Source of the DNA: Palaemon carinicauda
Taxonomy: Eukaryota; Arthropoda; Malacostraca; Decapoda; Palaemonidae
Direction: 5' to 3'
Assembly (NCBI RefSeq): GCF_036898095.1
Contig: NC_090746.1
Coordinates: forward strand, 111,399,671-111,463,670
Length of the DNA: 64,000 nucleotides
The position numbers and the translations under genes are program-made. Below, piece after piece: positions 12,843-22,319 of the stretch; within the stretch, counting starts at the first letter, position 1; the number at the start of each line of letters is the position of its first letter. The notes beneath the pieces are model-generated. The model was not told where the DNA came from, searched no databases, and was given only the letters and a program-made list of their open reading frames with translations.

Positions 12843-13289
12843 CTAGGTTTATAGTGCTTGACTCACAGCTGCTATTGGATGGAACTCTGCGGTTTAGTCA
12901 AGCTAGTGTGAAAAAAATTTTAGGACTTGAAATTTCATTCATATGAGAATTGGCTTCTGGTTTTTTTCTTGATAGGAGGGCATTCCATAGTTTTGAGAAA
13001 TTATTTGGTCAAATATCTTAGTATGAAGAATTATGAAATGCAGTCTCAAACCACAGTAGATAAGAGATTGAAGTTCACTCAAGAACAAGTCCAGACCCCT
13101 GGGATACTTAAGTTAGCCCGCCTGACCTGATTCTTATTCTCATCTACAAAGGTAAGTACATAGACTGGCTTGCATCTTGTGTACTGTTCAACATGGCTAA
13201 TCACCTCAACAAAGTGAGAATTTTTTTTTTTTTTTTTTAAATATTTTACTGAACCTCCCCTGCTGTTCATATTTTCTTTTTTTTAAACT
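12843..13289. other. Unassigned spacer
   Basis: No feature recognised apart from a T-run (13219-13238) and short ORFs without similarity to anything I know. Confidence 0.5.
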
Positions 13290-14032
13290 CCTGGAGGTTA
13301 TCCTAGCCTGCCAGTTTTTATTGTTCTTCATCTACTCAGGGTGACCCATTTCCTCCCGGTAAGGGAAATCGACTGGGCAGGTCATCACTAGGGTTAGTAA
13401 AGAAGGCTTTGTTAGTGGTCTGACTCACTCGCTCTCCAATTATGCCATCTGTATTTTGATAGGTCTGTCTCAAGTTCTTTCAGGGTCATGAAGATCATCT
13501 GTGATTTCAAATGTCGTCTTGTTTCGCGATGGTTGTAGAGTGGTTGCCAGGGATCATTTGCTTGTTTGGTCTTTTCCTTTCTAGCTATCGTATCTTGACG
13601 AATGTCAAGTGATGCTATGCTGGCTAGTCTGTACAAAGCTTATAGGGGTGTTACTCTCAATTTACCAGTAATTAATTGGCAGACTTAACTGAGCTCAGCA
13701 TTCACTCTTTTAGCATGGCTTGATCTTCCCACATATGAGAACAATATTCTGCAATAAAGTAACTTATTGTTAAGACTCTTTGCTTTTAAAGTTTTAGTAT
13801 TAGCTCCCCACTTCTTGGATGCTAATTTGCTGAGGAGGTGATTTCTGGTGGGCCCTTTTTCCTTGAGGTTTTTGACATACTCCTTGAAAGTCTGTGTTCT
13901 ATCAAGGATGACATGAAGATAGACTGGTTTTGTAGTTCTTCATTTTTCCATTTTAATTTCAGTTTTTTGTATGCCTGGTGCCTGGTAAGATGGAATGAGC
14001 ATACCCGAGGTATTATGGGGTTTGCCTTAATA
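13290..14032 (-). mobile_element. Jockey-like LINE, 3' half (split by the DIRS insertion)
   Basis: Minus-strand remnants of the post-RT region of a non-LTR element. These include SLIEHRLSRS-like and HLLSKLAS-like words at about 13830-13930, then a thumb-like region with YRLASIASLDIRQDTIARKE (13560-13636) and PLYNHRETRRHLKS. In the LINE reading direction it resumes exactly where the fragment beginning at 20758 breaks off, so the two are one element interrupted by the 6.7-kb DIRS insertion. Stops and frameshifts show it was dead. Confidence 0.75.
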
Positions 14033-14066
14033 TGATATTTTCATAATAAAATAAATTTTTGAATAT

Positions 14067-14210
14067 ACTTACCCGCTGGTTATATAAAAGAGCTGAAGTC
14101 CCTGACGCCAGGGCAGAAATTCAAATCTCGCGCTATCGAAGATACGCCAGGTGTACCAACCGCACCCTAGCGGTAGAACAGGTGGAACTACACACCAACT
14201 CCAGTTCTTC
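14067..14210 (-). repeat. DIRS inverted terminal repeat, 3' copy
   Basis: 144 bp, by eye a perfect reverse complement of 20599-20742. It starts acttacccgctgg and ends ccagttcttc. The sequence outside it (14033-14066) is unique to this end and is matched only by the internal complementary region. Confidence 0.93.
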
Positions 14211-14268
14211 CATGCCTCATAGCCATACCATAGGTAGTCTCTAGAGGGGAGGAGGGTGGGTGTTAAAT

Positions 14269-14368
14269 TTATATAACCAGCGGGTAAGTATATTCAAAAA
14301 TTTATTTTATTATGAAAATATCATTTTTAAATATAGAACTTACCCGCTGGTTATATAAAAGAGCTGAT
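14269..14368. repeat. DIRS internal complementary region (ICR)
   Basis: Two abutting halves. Bases 14269-14322 are the exact reverse complement of the element's left outer end (14033-14086). Bases 14323-14368 match the reverse complement of the right outer end (about 20713-20757). In the DIRS model the ICR templates end joining and circularisation of the linear cDNA. Here it lies between the 3' ITR and the recombinase gene, the expected place. Confidence 0.9.
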
Positions 14369-14750
14369 TGACACCCCTTGGTGGCGGGTCAAAGACAGCT
14401 ACATATAGAAAATTCACTTAAGGGTTACATACAATAAACTTAAGCAGTTCTCACCTGATAAGGAAGCTGACAACAATGATACTCTGCCTCATTTCGTCCG
14501 CTATCCTTAAGAGATCCAGTAATCCACTTGGGCTGAAAATCTCTAGGAGCTGTCAAACGGTACAACCACCTATAACATGACAGAACCTCAACCAATACCC
14601 TTGTTCCGGGTGCACTCAAGGAACAAATTGACCACCTAACCAAATCAAAGATTGCGGAAGACTGACGCCCAATCTCCACAAACAACCATAACAAACGAGT
14701 TCCAAGAGATAGAAAAGGGGTATTAGGAAAAAAGGGAACGTAGTGGTAGA

Positions 14751-15902
14751 TCATTCACCTACTATCGCATTAGCCGCTATAAAAGGACCCAACGTAAAAA
14801 AGTCCTCATAGCGAGTCTGAACATTCTTCAAATAATGGGATGCAAAAACAGACTTACTTCTCCAAAATGTTGTATCCATCAGACTTTGCAGAGAACGGTT
14901 CTGTTTAAAGGCCACTGAAGTCGCTACCGCTCTGACTTCATGTGTCTTGACTTTGAGGAGCCTCTGATCCGACTCATCACACTGAGCATGAGCTTCTCGA
15001 ATCAACAATCTAACGAAAAAAGACAAGGCATTCTTAGACATGGGCATCGAGGGTTTCCGGACTGCACACCACAGAGCGTCTGAGTTACCTCTCAGATTCT
15101 TAGTCCTGTCCACATAAAGCCGTAGCGCTCTAACTGGACAGAGAACCCTTTCCAATTCACCGCCAGCCAAATCAGAAAGGTTAGAAATCTCGAAGGATTT
15201 GGGCCATGGCCGAGAAGGGTTTTCGTTCTTGGCCAGGAACCCCAGTTGCAAAGAACAAATGGCTTTCCCATTCCGAAAACCAATGTTCCTGCTTAAAGCG
15301 TGTACTTCACCAACTCTTTTCGCAGTGGCGAGGGTAACTAGAAAAAGGGTTTTCAAGGTTAAGTCCTTAAATGAAGCCGAGTGTAAAGGCTCAAACCTGT
15401 CACTCATGAGAAATTTAAGGACAACATCCAAATTCCAGGCGATGGGAGCTGATTGAATCTTCTTGGTCGTATCAAAAGACCTAAGTAAATCTCGTAGATC
15501 TTTATTATTAGAAAGGTCTAGGTTCCTGTGTCGAAAAACCGTCGCCAACATACTCCTGTAACCTTTAATAGTCGATGACGAGAAGTTATGCTTAACTTTA
15601 AGGTCCAAGAAAAAATCTGCTATTTGGGAAAGCGAGGTACTGGAAGAGGAAATCGCGTTAGTTCTACACCATTCCCTGAATAACTCCCACTTGGACTGAT
15701 ACACCTTGATGGTTGAAGACCTTCTTGCCCTTGCAATTGCCTTGGCTGCCTTCTTCGAAAATCCTCTAGCTCTAGCGAGTTTTTCGATAGTCTGAAGGCA
15801 GTCAGACGTAGAGCTCGGAGGTTTTGATGATTTCGGGCCAAGTGAGGTTGTCTGAGAAGATCGGGTCTCATGGGAAGGCTTCTCGGAACATCCACCATCC
15901 AT
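14751..15902 (-). CDS. DIRS ORF3: tyrosine recombinase (integrase)
   Basis: 383 residues from a true ATG at 15902. An N-terminal SAM-like, core-binding region (about 58-140, with SSTIKVYQSKWELF and STIKGYRSMLATVF) is followed by the catalytic domain. Visible catalytic residues are Arg196 (AKRVGEVHAL), the H-x-x-R pair His321/Arg324 (KTHEVRAVATS), Trp347 (FWRSKS) and the nucleophile Tyr357 (FASHYLKN). All are as expected for DIRS/lambda-type recombinases. Role: inserts the circular DNA copy into the genome. The gene overlaps the RT ORF by 283 bp in another frame (-1). Uninterrupted and apparently functional. Its frame is also open far upstream (see findings). Confidence 0.95.
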   Translation of the reverse strand: MDGGCSEKPSHETRSSQTTSLGPKSSKPPSSTSDCLQTIEKLARARGFSKKAAKAIARARRSSTIKVYQSKWELFREWCRTNAISSSSTSLSQIADFFLDLKVKHNFSSSTIKGYRSMLATVFRHRNLDLSNNKDLRDLLRSFDTTKKIQSAPIAWNLDVVLKFLMSDRFEPLHSASFKDLTLKTLFLVTLATAKRVGEVHALSRNIGFRNGKAICSLQLGFLAKNENPSRPWPKSFEISNLSDLAGGELERVLCPVRALRLYVDRTKNLRGNSDALWCAVRKPSMPMSKNALSFFVRLLIREAHAQCDESDQRLLKVKTHEVRAVATSVAFKQNRSLQSLMDTTFWRSKSVFASHYLKNVQTRYEDFFTLGPFIAANAIVGE

Positions 15903-17776
15903 TCCAGTACCTCTGGAAACCAGCTCCTTGACGGCCAGAACGGAGCTATCAGTGTCATTCTGGTCTCCTCGTGTGAAATGAACTTCTGAATCACTTTGTT
16001 AAGGATCTTGAACGGAGGGAAAGCATAAACCTCCATATGTGACCAGTTCATCAGAAAAGCGTCTATGTGCAAAGCTTCGGGGTCTGGAACCGGAGAGCAG
16101 TAACACTCTAGCCGTTTGGTCTTCGCGGTGGCAAAGAGATCCACGAGAGGTCGACCCCATAACCGCCACAGACTCTTGCAGATGTCCGGGTGCAGAATCC
16201 ATTCTGTGGAGAGAACCTGACCTTTCCTGCTGAGTCTGTCTGCGCTCACATTGTTGACCCCCTGGATGAACCGCGTCAAAAGAGTCACCTTCCTTTCCTC
16301 TGCCCAGATGAGGAGCAGTCTTGCAATCTCGTACAGAGGCCAAGAGTGGGTCCCGCCTTGTTTCACAATATAGGCCAGAGCTGTCGTGCTGTCCGCATTG
16401 ACTTGGACCACCTTGCCCCTGATCTGCTTTTCGAAGCCGATGAGAGCCAGATGAATAGCTAAAAGCTCCTTTTGATTGATGTGGAGAGAGGTTTGCTCCA
16501 CCGTCCAAGTCCCCGAAAGTTCCTGCTTCTCTAGAGTGGTTCCCCACCCCGAATTGGAGGCGTCGGAACACAACACGAGGTCTGGGTTCCTCTGAAGTAA
16601 AGACAAGCCTTCTTTCAGTCTGGGTTCGTTGTCCCACCATTGAAGATGAGACTTGATGGAAGCCGAGATGAGAATGCAATCCCTGTCGAGGCTGTCCCCT
16701 TTCTTCCAATGGCGGTTGAGATGAAACTGAAGAGGACGCAAGTACAACCTCCCCAGGGTCACGAACTTCTCTAACGACGAGAGAGTCCCCAGAAGACTCA
16801 TCCAATCTCTGACGGAGCAAAGATCTCTCTTCAGGAACGTTTGGACTTTTAGGAGGGCTGCTTGGATTCTCACCGACGACGGAAAAGCCCGAAAACTCCG
16901 ACTGTGAATCTCCATCCCCAAATAAAGAATCTCCTGGGATGGAATCAGTTGTGATTTTTCCGAGCTCACCAGGAGACCCAGTTCTCTGGAGAGATCCAAA
17001 GTCATCTTGAGGTCCTTCAAACAACAATCGGCTGAGGAGGCTCTTATCAGCCAATCGTCCAGATACAGAGAGGCCCTGATTCCCCTCGAATGCAGCATGC
17101 TTGCCACGTTCAGCATGATCTTGGTGAACAATAGAGGAGCCGTGCAGAGTCCGAAACAAAGAGCCCTGAACTGGAAGACCTTGTTTCCGTCCATGAACCT
17201 CAGATAACGTCTGCAGCTGGGATGAATCGGAAGGTGGAAATAGGCATCCTGAAGATCTAAAGAGACCATCCAATCGTCCTTCCTCACAGCTGCCAGAACT
17301 GTTTTCTGAGTCTCCATAATGAACGTCGAGTTCTGGACGTAACCATTTAGCACACTTACGTCCAGAACCGGTCTCCACCCCCCGGAACTCTTGGGTACTA
17401 GAAAAAGGCGGTTGTAAAACCCCGGAGACGTAACATCCTGCACTTCCTCTATTGCTTGTTTCTCTAATAAAAGAGACGTCTGTAGAAGCATGGCTTGCTT
17501 CTTGGGACCCTCTCTGTATTTGGGCGAAAGATCCACTGGATCTGTGACTAAAGGAGGATTGGTCAGGAAGGGGATCTTGTAGCCTTCCTTTAACACCTGG
17601 ACAGACCAGGGGTCCGCTCCATTCCTCTCCCAAGCCTCCCAAAAGTGAGTCAACCTGGCACCCACTGCTGTCTGAAGGAGAGGGCAGTCAGACTTTACCT
17701 CGGCCGGACTTGCCCCCTCTGCCTCTAGGCTTCCTTCCTTCTGGTTTAAAAGAGCCTCTACCAGAGGACTTCCCAC
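15620..17776 (-). CDS. DIRS ORF2: reverse transcriptase, RNase H and methyltransferase-like region
   Basis: About 719 uninterrupted codons. The first codon at 17776 is GTG and the first Met is near residue 96, so the open frame has no convincing start. RT: motif A with Asp174 (VSLDLQDAYFHL), motif B region (FRALCFGLCTAPLLFT, 203-218) and the catalytic box YLDD at 238-241. RNase H: Asp405 (CSDASNSGWG), Glu437 (NQKELLAIHLAL), Asp462 (NADSTTALAYI) and Asp513 (SADRLSR). Residues 545-630 (VDLFATA, IDAFLMNW, FPPF at 586-589) match the Dam-methyltransferase-like segment described after RNase H in DIRS elements. The frame is +1 relative to ORF1 with about 90 nt overlap, suggesting frameshifting or reinitiation. 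All polymerase and RNase H residues are present. Confidence 0.95.
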   Translation of the reverse strand: MGSPLVEALLNQKEGSLEAEGASPAEVKSDCPLLQTAVGARLTHFWEAWERNGADPWSVQVLKEGYKIPFLTNPPLVTDPVDLSPKYREGPKKQAMLLQTSLLLEKQAIEEVQDVTSPGFYNRLFLVPKSSGGWRPVLDVSVLNGYVQNSTFIMETQKTVLAAVRKDDWMVSLDLQDAYFHLPIHPSCRRYLRFMDGNKVFQFRALCFGLCTAPLLFTKIMLNVASMLHSRGIRASLYLDDWLIRASSADCCLKDLKMTLDLSRELGLLVSSEKSQLIPSQEILYLGMEIHSRSFRAFPSSVRIQAALLKVQTFLKRDLCSVRDWMSLLGTLSSLEKFVTLGRLYLRPLQFHLNRHWKKGDSLDRDCILISASIKSHLQWWDNEPRLKEGLSLLQRNPDLVLCSDASNSGWGTTLEKQELSGTWTVEQTSLHINQKELLAIHLALIGFEKQIRGKVVQVNADSTTALAYIVKQGGTHSWPLYEIARLLLIWAEERKVTLLTRFIQGVNNVSADRLSRKGQVLSTEWILHPDICKSLWRLWGRPLVDLFATAKTKRLECYCSPVPDPEALHIDAFLMNWSHMEVYAFPPFKILNKVIQKFISHEETRMTLIAPFWPSRSWFPEVLEWMVDVPRSLPMRPDLLRQPHLARNHQNLRALRLTAFRLSKNSLELEDFRRRQPRQLQGQEGLQPSRCISPSGSYSGNGVELTRFPLPVPRFPK
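15999..17642 (-). other. Long second open frame inside the DIRS RT gene
   Basis: 547 codons without a stop, entirely overlapping the RT gene. They are in the same frame as the recombinase ORF and are separated from it only by one TAA at 15999-16001. After that TAA the frame is open straight into the recombinase ATG at 15902. The hypothetical product is rich in Ser, Gly, Arg and Gln with no domain I know. It may be a by-product of codon composition, or a relic of a larger overlapping ORF like the extensive overlap known in Dictyostelium DIRS-1. Confidence 0.35.
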
Positions 17777-20384
17777 GAAAGGACTGAGGTCGAAACCCAG
17801 AAGAAGATTCCTTAGGTTTACGAGAGGAGAATGAAGGAGGCAAAACTTTCCTAGTCGAATGAGTAACTAAGTCATGTGTGGCCTTCTGCGTGAGAGCAGT
17901 AGCCACCTCGCCTACCAATTCCTGCGGAAATAAGGAATTAGACAAAGGTGCGAAAAGAAGGCCCGTTTTCTGGTAGGGAGACACTCCTGCAGAGAGAAAA
18001 GAGCACATCGTGGCCCTTTTCTTGAGAATTCCAGCTGTAAACAAGGCAGCAAGTTCGTTGGAGCCATCCCTCACACCTTTGTCCAAGCAGGACATCAAAT
18101 GAACCAAACCACTAGTGTCCGTTTCCGTCATATCAGAGACCCTCTTACTCAAAGCCCCCAAAGCCCAGTCCAAGAAATTAAAAACTTCGAAGGCCCTGAA
18201 CAGACCTTTAAGCAAATGGTCGAACTCTGGAATGGACCACCAAATCTTCGTCTTCCTTAAGGCAAGACGACGAGAAGCATCTACCAAACTTGAAAAATCC
18301 CCTTGGGCAGACGAAGGAAAACTCAAGCCCAACACTTCACCAGTCTCGTACCACACACTAGATTTAGAGGCTAACCTAGCGGGAGGAAAGGCAAAGGCCG
18401 TCTTGCCAAAAGATTTCTTGGAGTCCAACCAAGAACCCATTAATTTCAAGGCCCGCTTAGAGGATCAAGAAAGAACCATCTTGGTATAAACTGGGACCTT
18501 GGTAGCTTTACCTAAGATGAATTCAGAAGGCGGAGAACGAGGGGCCACCGGGGTAAAAGAATCCGGGAAAATTCCAGTCAGAATAAGCATAAACTTGCGA
18601 AGGTCCACAGCATGCTGATAATGCTTCTCCTCCTCATTCTCAGAGACTTCCTCAATAGGATCATCCTCATCCGACTTTTCCTCTGGTTCGTCTTCTGGCA
18701 GTGCAGCAACAGCCGCAGCCTGAACCGAAGGAACAACGTCTGGATGGGACTGCCTGTCAAGGCCAACATCTGTGTCAATCTGATGGGGAGAAGTAGAAGT
18801 AGATTGATGCGAAACACGGACGTGTAGACGATCATCCTCAACCAACAACTGCCTAGACCGCTTAGAATCCGACTGCTGTTGAACAGAAGAACGCTTGAAA
18901 TCAGAAGGTAACTGTCGAAGATCGCCGCGAGGTCGTGTAAAGTCCGAGGACTGTTGACGCGAACGATCAAAGTAGTCAGGATGTCGACGCTGCGAATCAA
19001 TGTTTTGACGCGAAGCGTCCAAAAGTTGTTGACGCGGACGATCCACTACTTCAAATCGTTGACGCATCTCGTCCACTTGTCGACGCCGATGTTCTTCCCC
19101 GCGACCAGAATACGAAAACTGGTCAACCAAAACTCTCTGACGCGACTCATCAAAATCAACCTGGCGTTGAACACTATGACTGGGAGACCGCCTAAGTGAT
19201 AACTCGTCAAGACCAGATACCATCGAACGTCTGTGCGATAACTGGTCTGACATCGAACGCCCAGACATAACGCCAACACCTGGTTGATAAGAATCCACCA
19301 ACGACGAGAGTTGTTCCTTCATAGACATAAGCGCAGACCATTTCGGATCAACAGAACTCCTAGAAGGAAGATTCGCACCAACGTCACCACGCATTTCGGG
19401 GGAAGAAAGCCAATCCGATGGAAGAGGGGGTGCATGAATAGTAACAAGGTCCGAATCGGAAGGAATCATATCCACACGAACACGGTGATCTGAACGTTTG
19501 GCCGGAGTGCAAGCGCTGGGAGAACGGAAATGTTCCGGTGAACCCCACGAACTACATCCTGGACGCACAGGCGATTCCCGACGCTGTGAAACATCATGCG
19601 TCCGTTTAAGCGGTCTTGACGCTCGACGCCAGATCTCACTCCCCGACCCTTCATCGGAAGACGGGGATAACGCATGAACCTCACCTTTCCTACGATGAGG
19701 GTGAACGACCTGAGCTACGGCAACAGGAACGTTCGAGGGGACGTCTGCACGATTGATGACGCTTCTCGTTCCCTTAAGCCGTTCGACATTACTTCTCCCA
19801 TGGGTTCGAGAGCTCGAAAGAGGTCTTAGGCTAGGTGAACGACAAGATCGTGCCGACGCACCCTCCGCAACACTAAACACATTATCAACACTTGTCACAA
19901 CACCGAGAGAGTCACGATTCTTCGGTACCACATCAGACACTGAAACACTTTCCACAGTTCCGATAGGGTCACGGTTTTTCAATACCTTTAACTCGGAAAA
20001 GATAGTATTTCTATCGGCTGCTAAGGACTCAACTTTCTCACCAAGAGACAAAATAGCAGTGAACATGTCCTTCATAGTAGGTTCCTGATCTACCACCACA
20101 GGGGAAGGAACAGGATTAGGAACAGGTAAATTAGGTAGGGCTCTATCCACAGATCGGGAAGAACTACGCCTAACTCTATCTCTCTCTAGTCTCCTAACAT
20201 AACGATCGAAAGCAACAAAATCATCATCAGTTAAGGAAAGACACTCATTACACCTATCATCTAATGAACAAAATTTACCCCTACATTTTACACAAATAGA
20301 ATGAGGATCAATAGATCCTTTAGGAAGTCGTGTACGACAACCCTCACTAACACACCTACGCTGAGCAGGGGAGGAGTCGGCCAT
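17688..20384 (-). CDS. DIRS ORF1: Gag-like protein, interrupted by one in-frame TGA
   Basis: The start chosen is the ATG at 20384 (MADSSPAQRR); the frame is open further upstream but without ATG. The N-terminus carries a Cys/His cluster (Cys11, Cys16, His28, Cys31, Cys34, Cys39, Cys45, Cys48), probably zinc-binding. A Ser/Arg/Gln-rich middle with coiled-coil-like stretches follows, then an acidic region (PEEKSDEDDPIEEVSENEEE). After 639 codons there is a TGA at 18465-18467, and the same frame then runs on for about 258 codons to a Gly/Arg-rich tail (GRGGKSGRGKV). The whole reads as one ~898-residue protein with a single stop. TGA could derive from CGA by CpG deamination, or be read through. 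Function (RNA packaging/capsid) is inferred from position. Confidence 0.85.
18465..18467 (-). other. In-frame TGA within DIRS ORF1
   Basis: The codon context on the minus strand is ctt tct TGA tcc tct. The frame is identical on both sides, and the downstream 258 codons remain open and keep the basic RGG-like composition expected of a Gag C-terminus. Confidence 0.9.
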
Positions 20385-20598
20385 TTTTAAAGCTAACGTG
20401 AGAGACAGACAAGCAAAAAGTAAGGGAAAAAGCAATAAAGAAAATTTCAAACAAAAAGATTTCAAGATAAGAACCAAGGGAAATTAATCAACGATAGCTT
20501 AAACTCAAAAAAGAACGTTGTACATCACCAAACAACTTCCCAAGAGAGTAAAACACGAGAGCGAACTTCTATATGTCAGCCAGCTATGACGGCAGAGA

Positions 20599-20742
20599 GA
20601 AGAACTGGAGTTGGTGTGTAGTTCCACCTGTTCTACCGCTAGGGTGCGGTTGGTACACCTGGCGTATCTTCGATAGCGCGAGATTTGAATTTCTGCCCTG
20701 GCGTCAGGGACTTCAGCTCTTTTATATAACCAGCGGGTAAGT
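20599..20742 (-). repeat. DIRS inverted terminal repeat, 5' copy
   Basis: Perfect partner of 14067-14210. It precedes ORF1 by about 215 bp, so promoter sequence for the element probably lies here and just downstream. The outer end (20743-20757) differs from the other end and is matched by the ICR. Confidence 0.93.
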
Positions 20743-20757
20743 TCTATATTTAAAAAT

Positions 20758-22060
20758 ATAATTTTCTGTAGTAGTCAAGAGATGATAATGCTCTCTCATC
20801 AGTATTCCTTCAATGGTTTTAAACGACCATGACTGTGTTGCAATGCAGGATCGGCAGCATATATAAACTTCCGGATGTCCTGGAGTTGTGGTAGGTAATT
20901 TGTGTACAATAGATGTTGAATAATAATGGGGCTAGTAGGGAGCCCTGCGGGAGACCGTTTGTCTGTTTCCTCCACCTAATCTTCTTGCCATCCATTTACA
21001 CATGGAAAGATCCACAAGTAATCCGATGATGTGAATATAGTGGGATTTTGGGTCATTTGTGCTACCATGAAGAGGAGAGCTCTGTGGTTGACTGTCATAG
21101 GCGTTTGTGAGGTTGACAAATACAGCGCTTGTAATTTGCTCTCGAACCCACATCATCTATAAACTGGGATAGGTCAAGACCAGACAGCAGTATGATCATT
21201 TAGGTCGAAAGCCTGCTTGGTCTGGTGTGAGCTGCTTCTCAATGGTGAGGGTTAGGCAGGACATTATCATGCATTCATAGAGTTTGTAATACAGAGTAAG
21301 GATAGTGGTCAGTAGCTCTTAGTTGAGCTTGTGTCTTTACCAGGCTTGAGGAGAGCCACAACTCTTGCTCTTCTCTGTATTGTGGTAATGCACAATTAAT
21401 GAGAAGTGTATGAAGCCAGGTCCTATTCTTGTTGGCTGAAATGCACAATCATCTTAACCACAATTCCAACTAGACCAGCAGCTTTCCTTGACTTCATGTG
21501 TTTTATAGCCAATTGTAATTTGTTCATGGTAAACGCTTCCAATATATCATCACCCTGTGACATGAAGCATCACATGTCCTGCTTCATTTTCTTTAGGTAT
21601 ACCCTCTCACTTTTTTAGGCATTGAGCTTTCCATTGATTAGAAGTTGATGGGCAACTTCATTAGGGGAGAATAATGCTATTTCTCTGGGTGCCAGTCTTC
21701 TGAGTTAATGTTCTTGATGGTGCTACATGCCTTTTTACAATTGTGGGTCATGGCGATGTGTGATAGTTTCTTGCCAGCATTCACATGTTTCATGGCATAA
21801 TGATGCCAAGTTCTCTCCTAGATCTATGGGGTTTTTGGAGAAAGGATGGTCATTGTAGGCCTGCATGTACTTTCAATAAGAGTGTTTGCTTTAATCCGAT
21901 GGACCAGGGATGTAGAAGTCTCTACAACCTCTGGGAATGTTTTTCTTTGCCGCTCCTGTTGCTAATAACTGGAAGACTTCATATCACTCAGGGTAAAGTG
22001 CGATGTTTGTAATTTAATTTTCAATATCAAGATGTAAAACCTTCCCAATCAGCTCTCTGG
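20758..22060 (-). mobile_element. Jockey-like LINE, 5' half (split by the DIRS insertion)
   Basis: Minus-strand RT remnants. A linker with NPFS/RKLSHIAMTHNCKKA-like words (about 21690-21850), DQAGF-like sequence (about 21200), motif A region AVFVNLTNAYDS (21090-21140), then a degraded GLPQGS-like motif, then a YAxD box (VYIYAADPAL at about 20840-20870). It breaks off at 20758 in the post-catalytic DYYRK region. Several stops; dead before or after the DIRS insertion. Confidence 0.75.
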
Positions 22061-22319
22061 TAGTTTCATGTGGGGTTTTGGTATTTTGTTTTGCCGACTT
22101 GTATGACTGGTTTTATGCCAATGGCCTTCCCACCACCCACCAGTAACAACCAACACCTTGTTCAAACTCTAATAGCAGAGTACCAGCTGTGCTGGAAACA
22201 TACTTCTATTAAAGGAAGAGGGTTTCTGTACATGTAGGAACAAATACTCATGAAGCTCACTACAGCCAAACCCAGAGTTTGGTAATCTGTGGTTTTGAAG
22301 ATATTTTACCTTGACCGAA
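22061..22319. other. Unassigned spacer
   Basis: Nothing recognised; separates two LINE remnants. Confidence 0.4.

Larger units (their letters stand above)
14033..20757 (-). mobile_element. DIRS-like tyrosine-recombinase retrotransposon, structurally complete
   Basis: A 6.7-kb element in the LINE. It has identical 144-bp inverted terminal repeats (14067-14210 and 20599-20742), unequal outer ends, and an internal complementary region (14269-14368) matching both outer ends. Its genes run leftward: Gag-like ORF1, RT/RNase H, tyrosine recombinase. This is the full DIRS architecture: inverted repeats instead of LTRs, and a recombinase that integrates a circular intermediate without target duplication. 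No target duplication is seen; the LINE is continuous across the insertion (about 14032 to 20758). ITR identity and intact ORF2 and ORF3 imply recent insertion. One in-frame TGA in ORF1 is the only obvious lesion. Confidence 0.95.

Noticed and set aside
20932..21156. Possible host RT-like gene
   Set aside because: It is the motif A region of a decayed Jockey-like LINE with stops on both sides.
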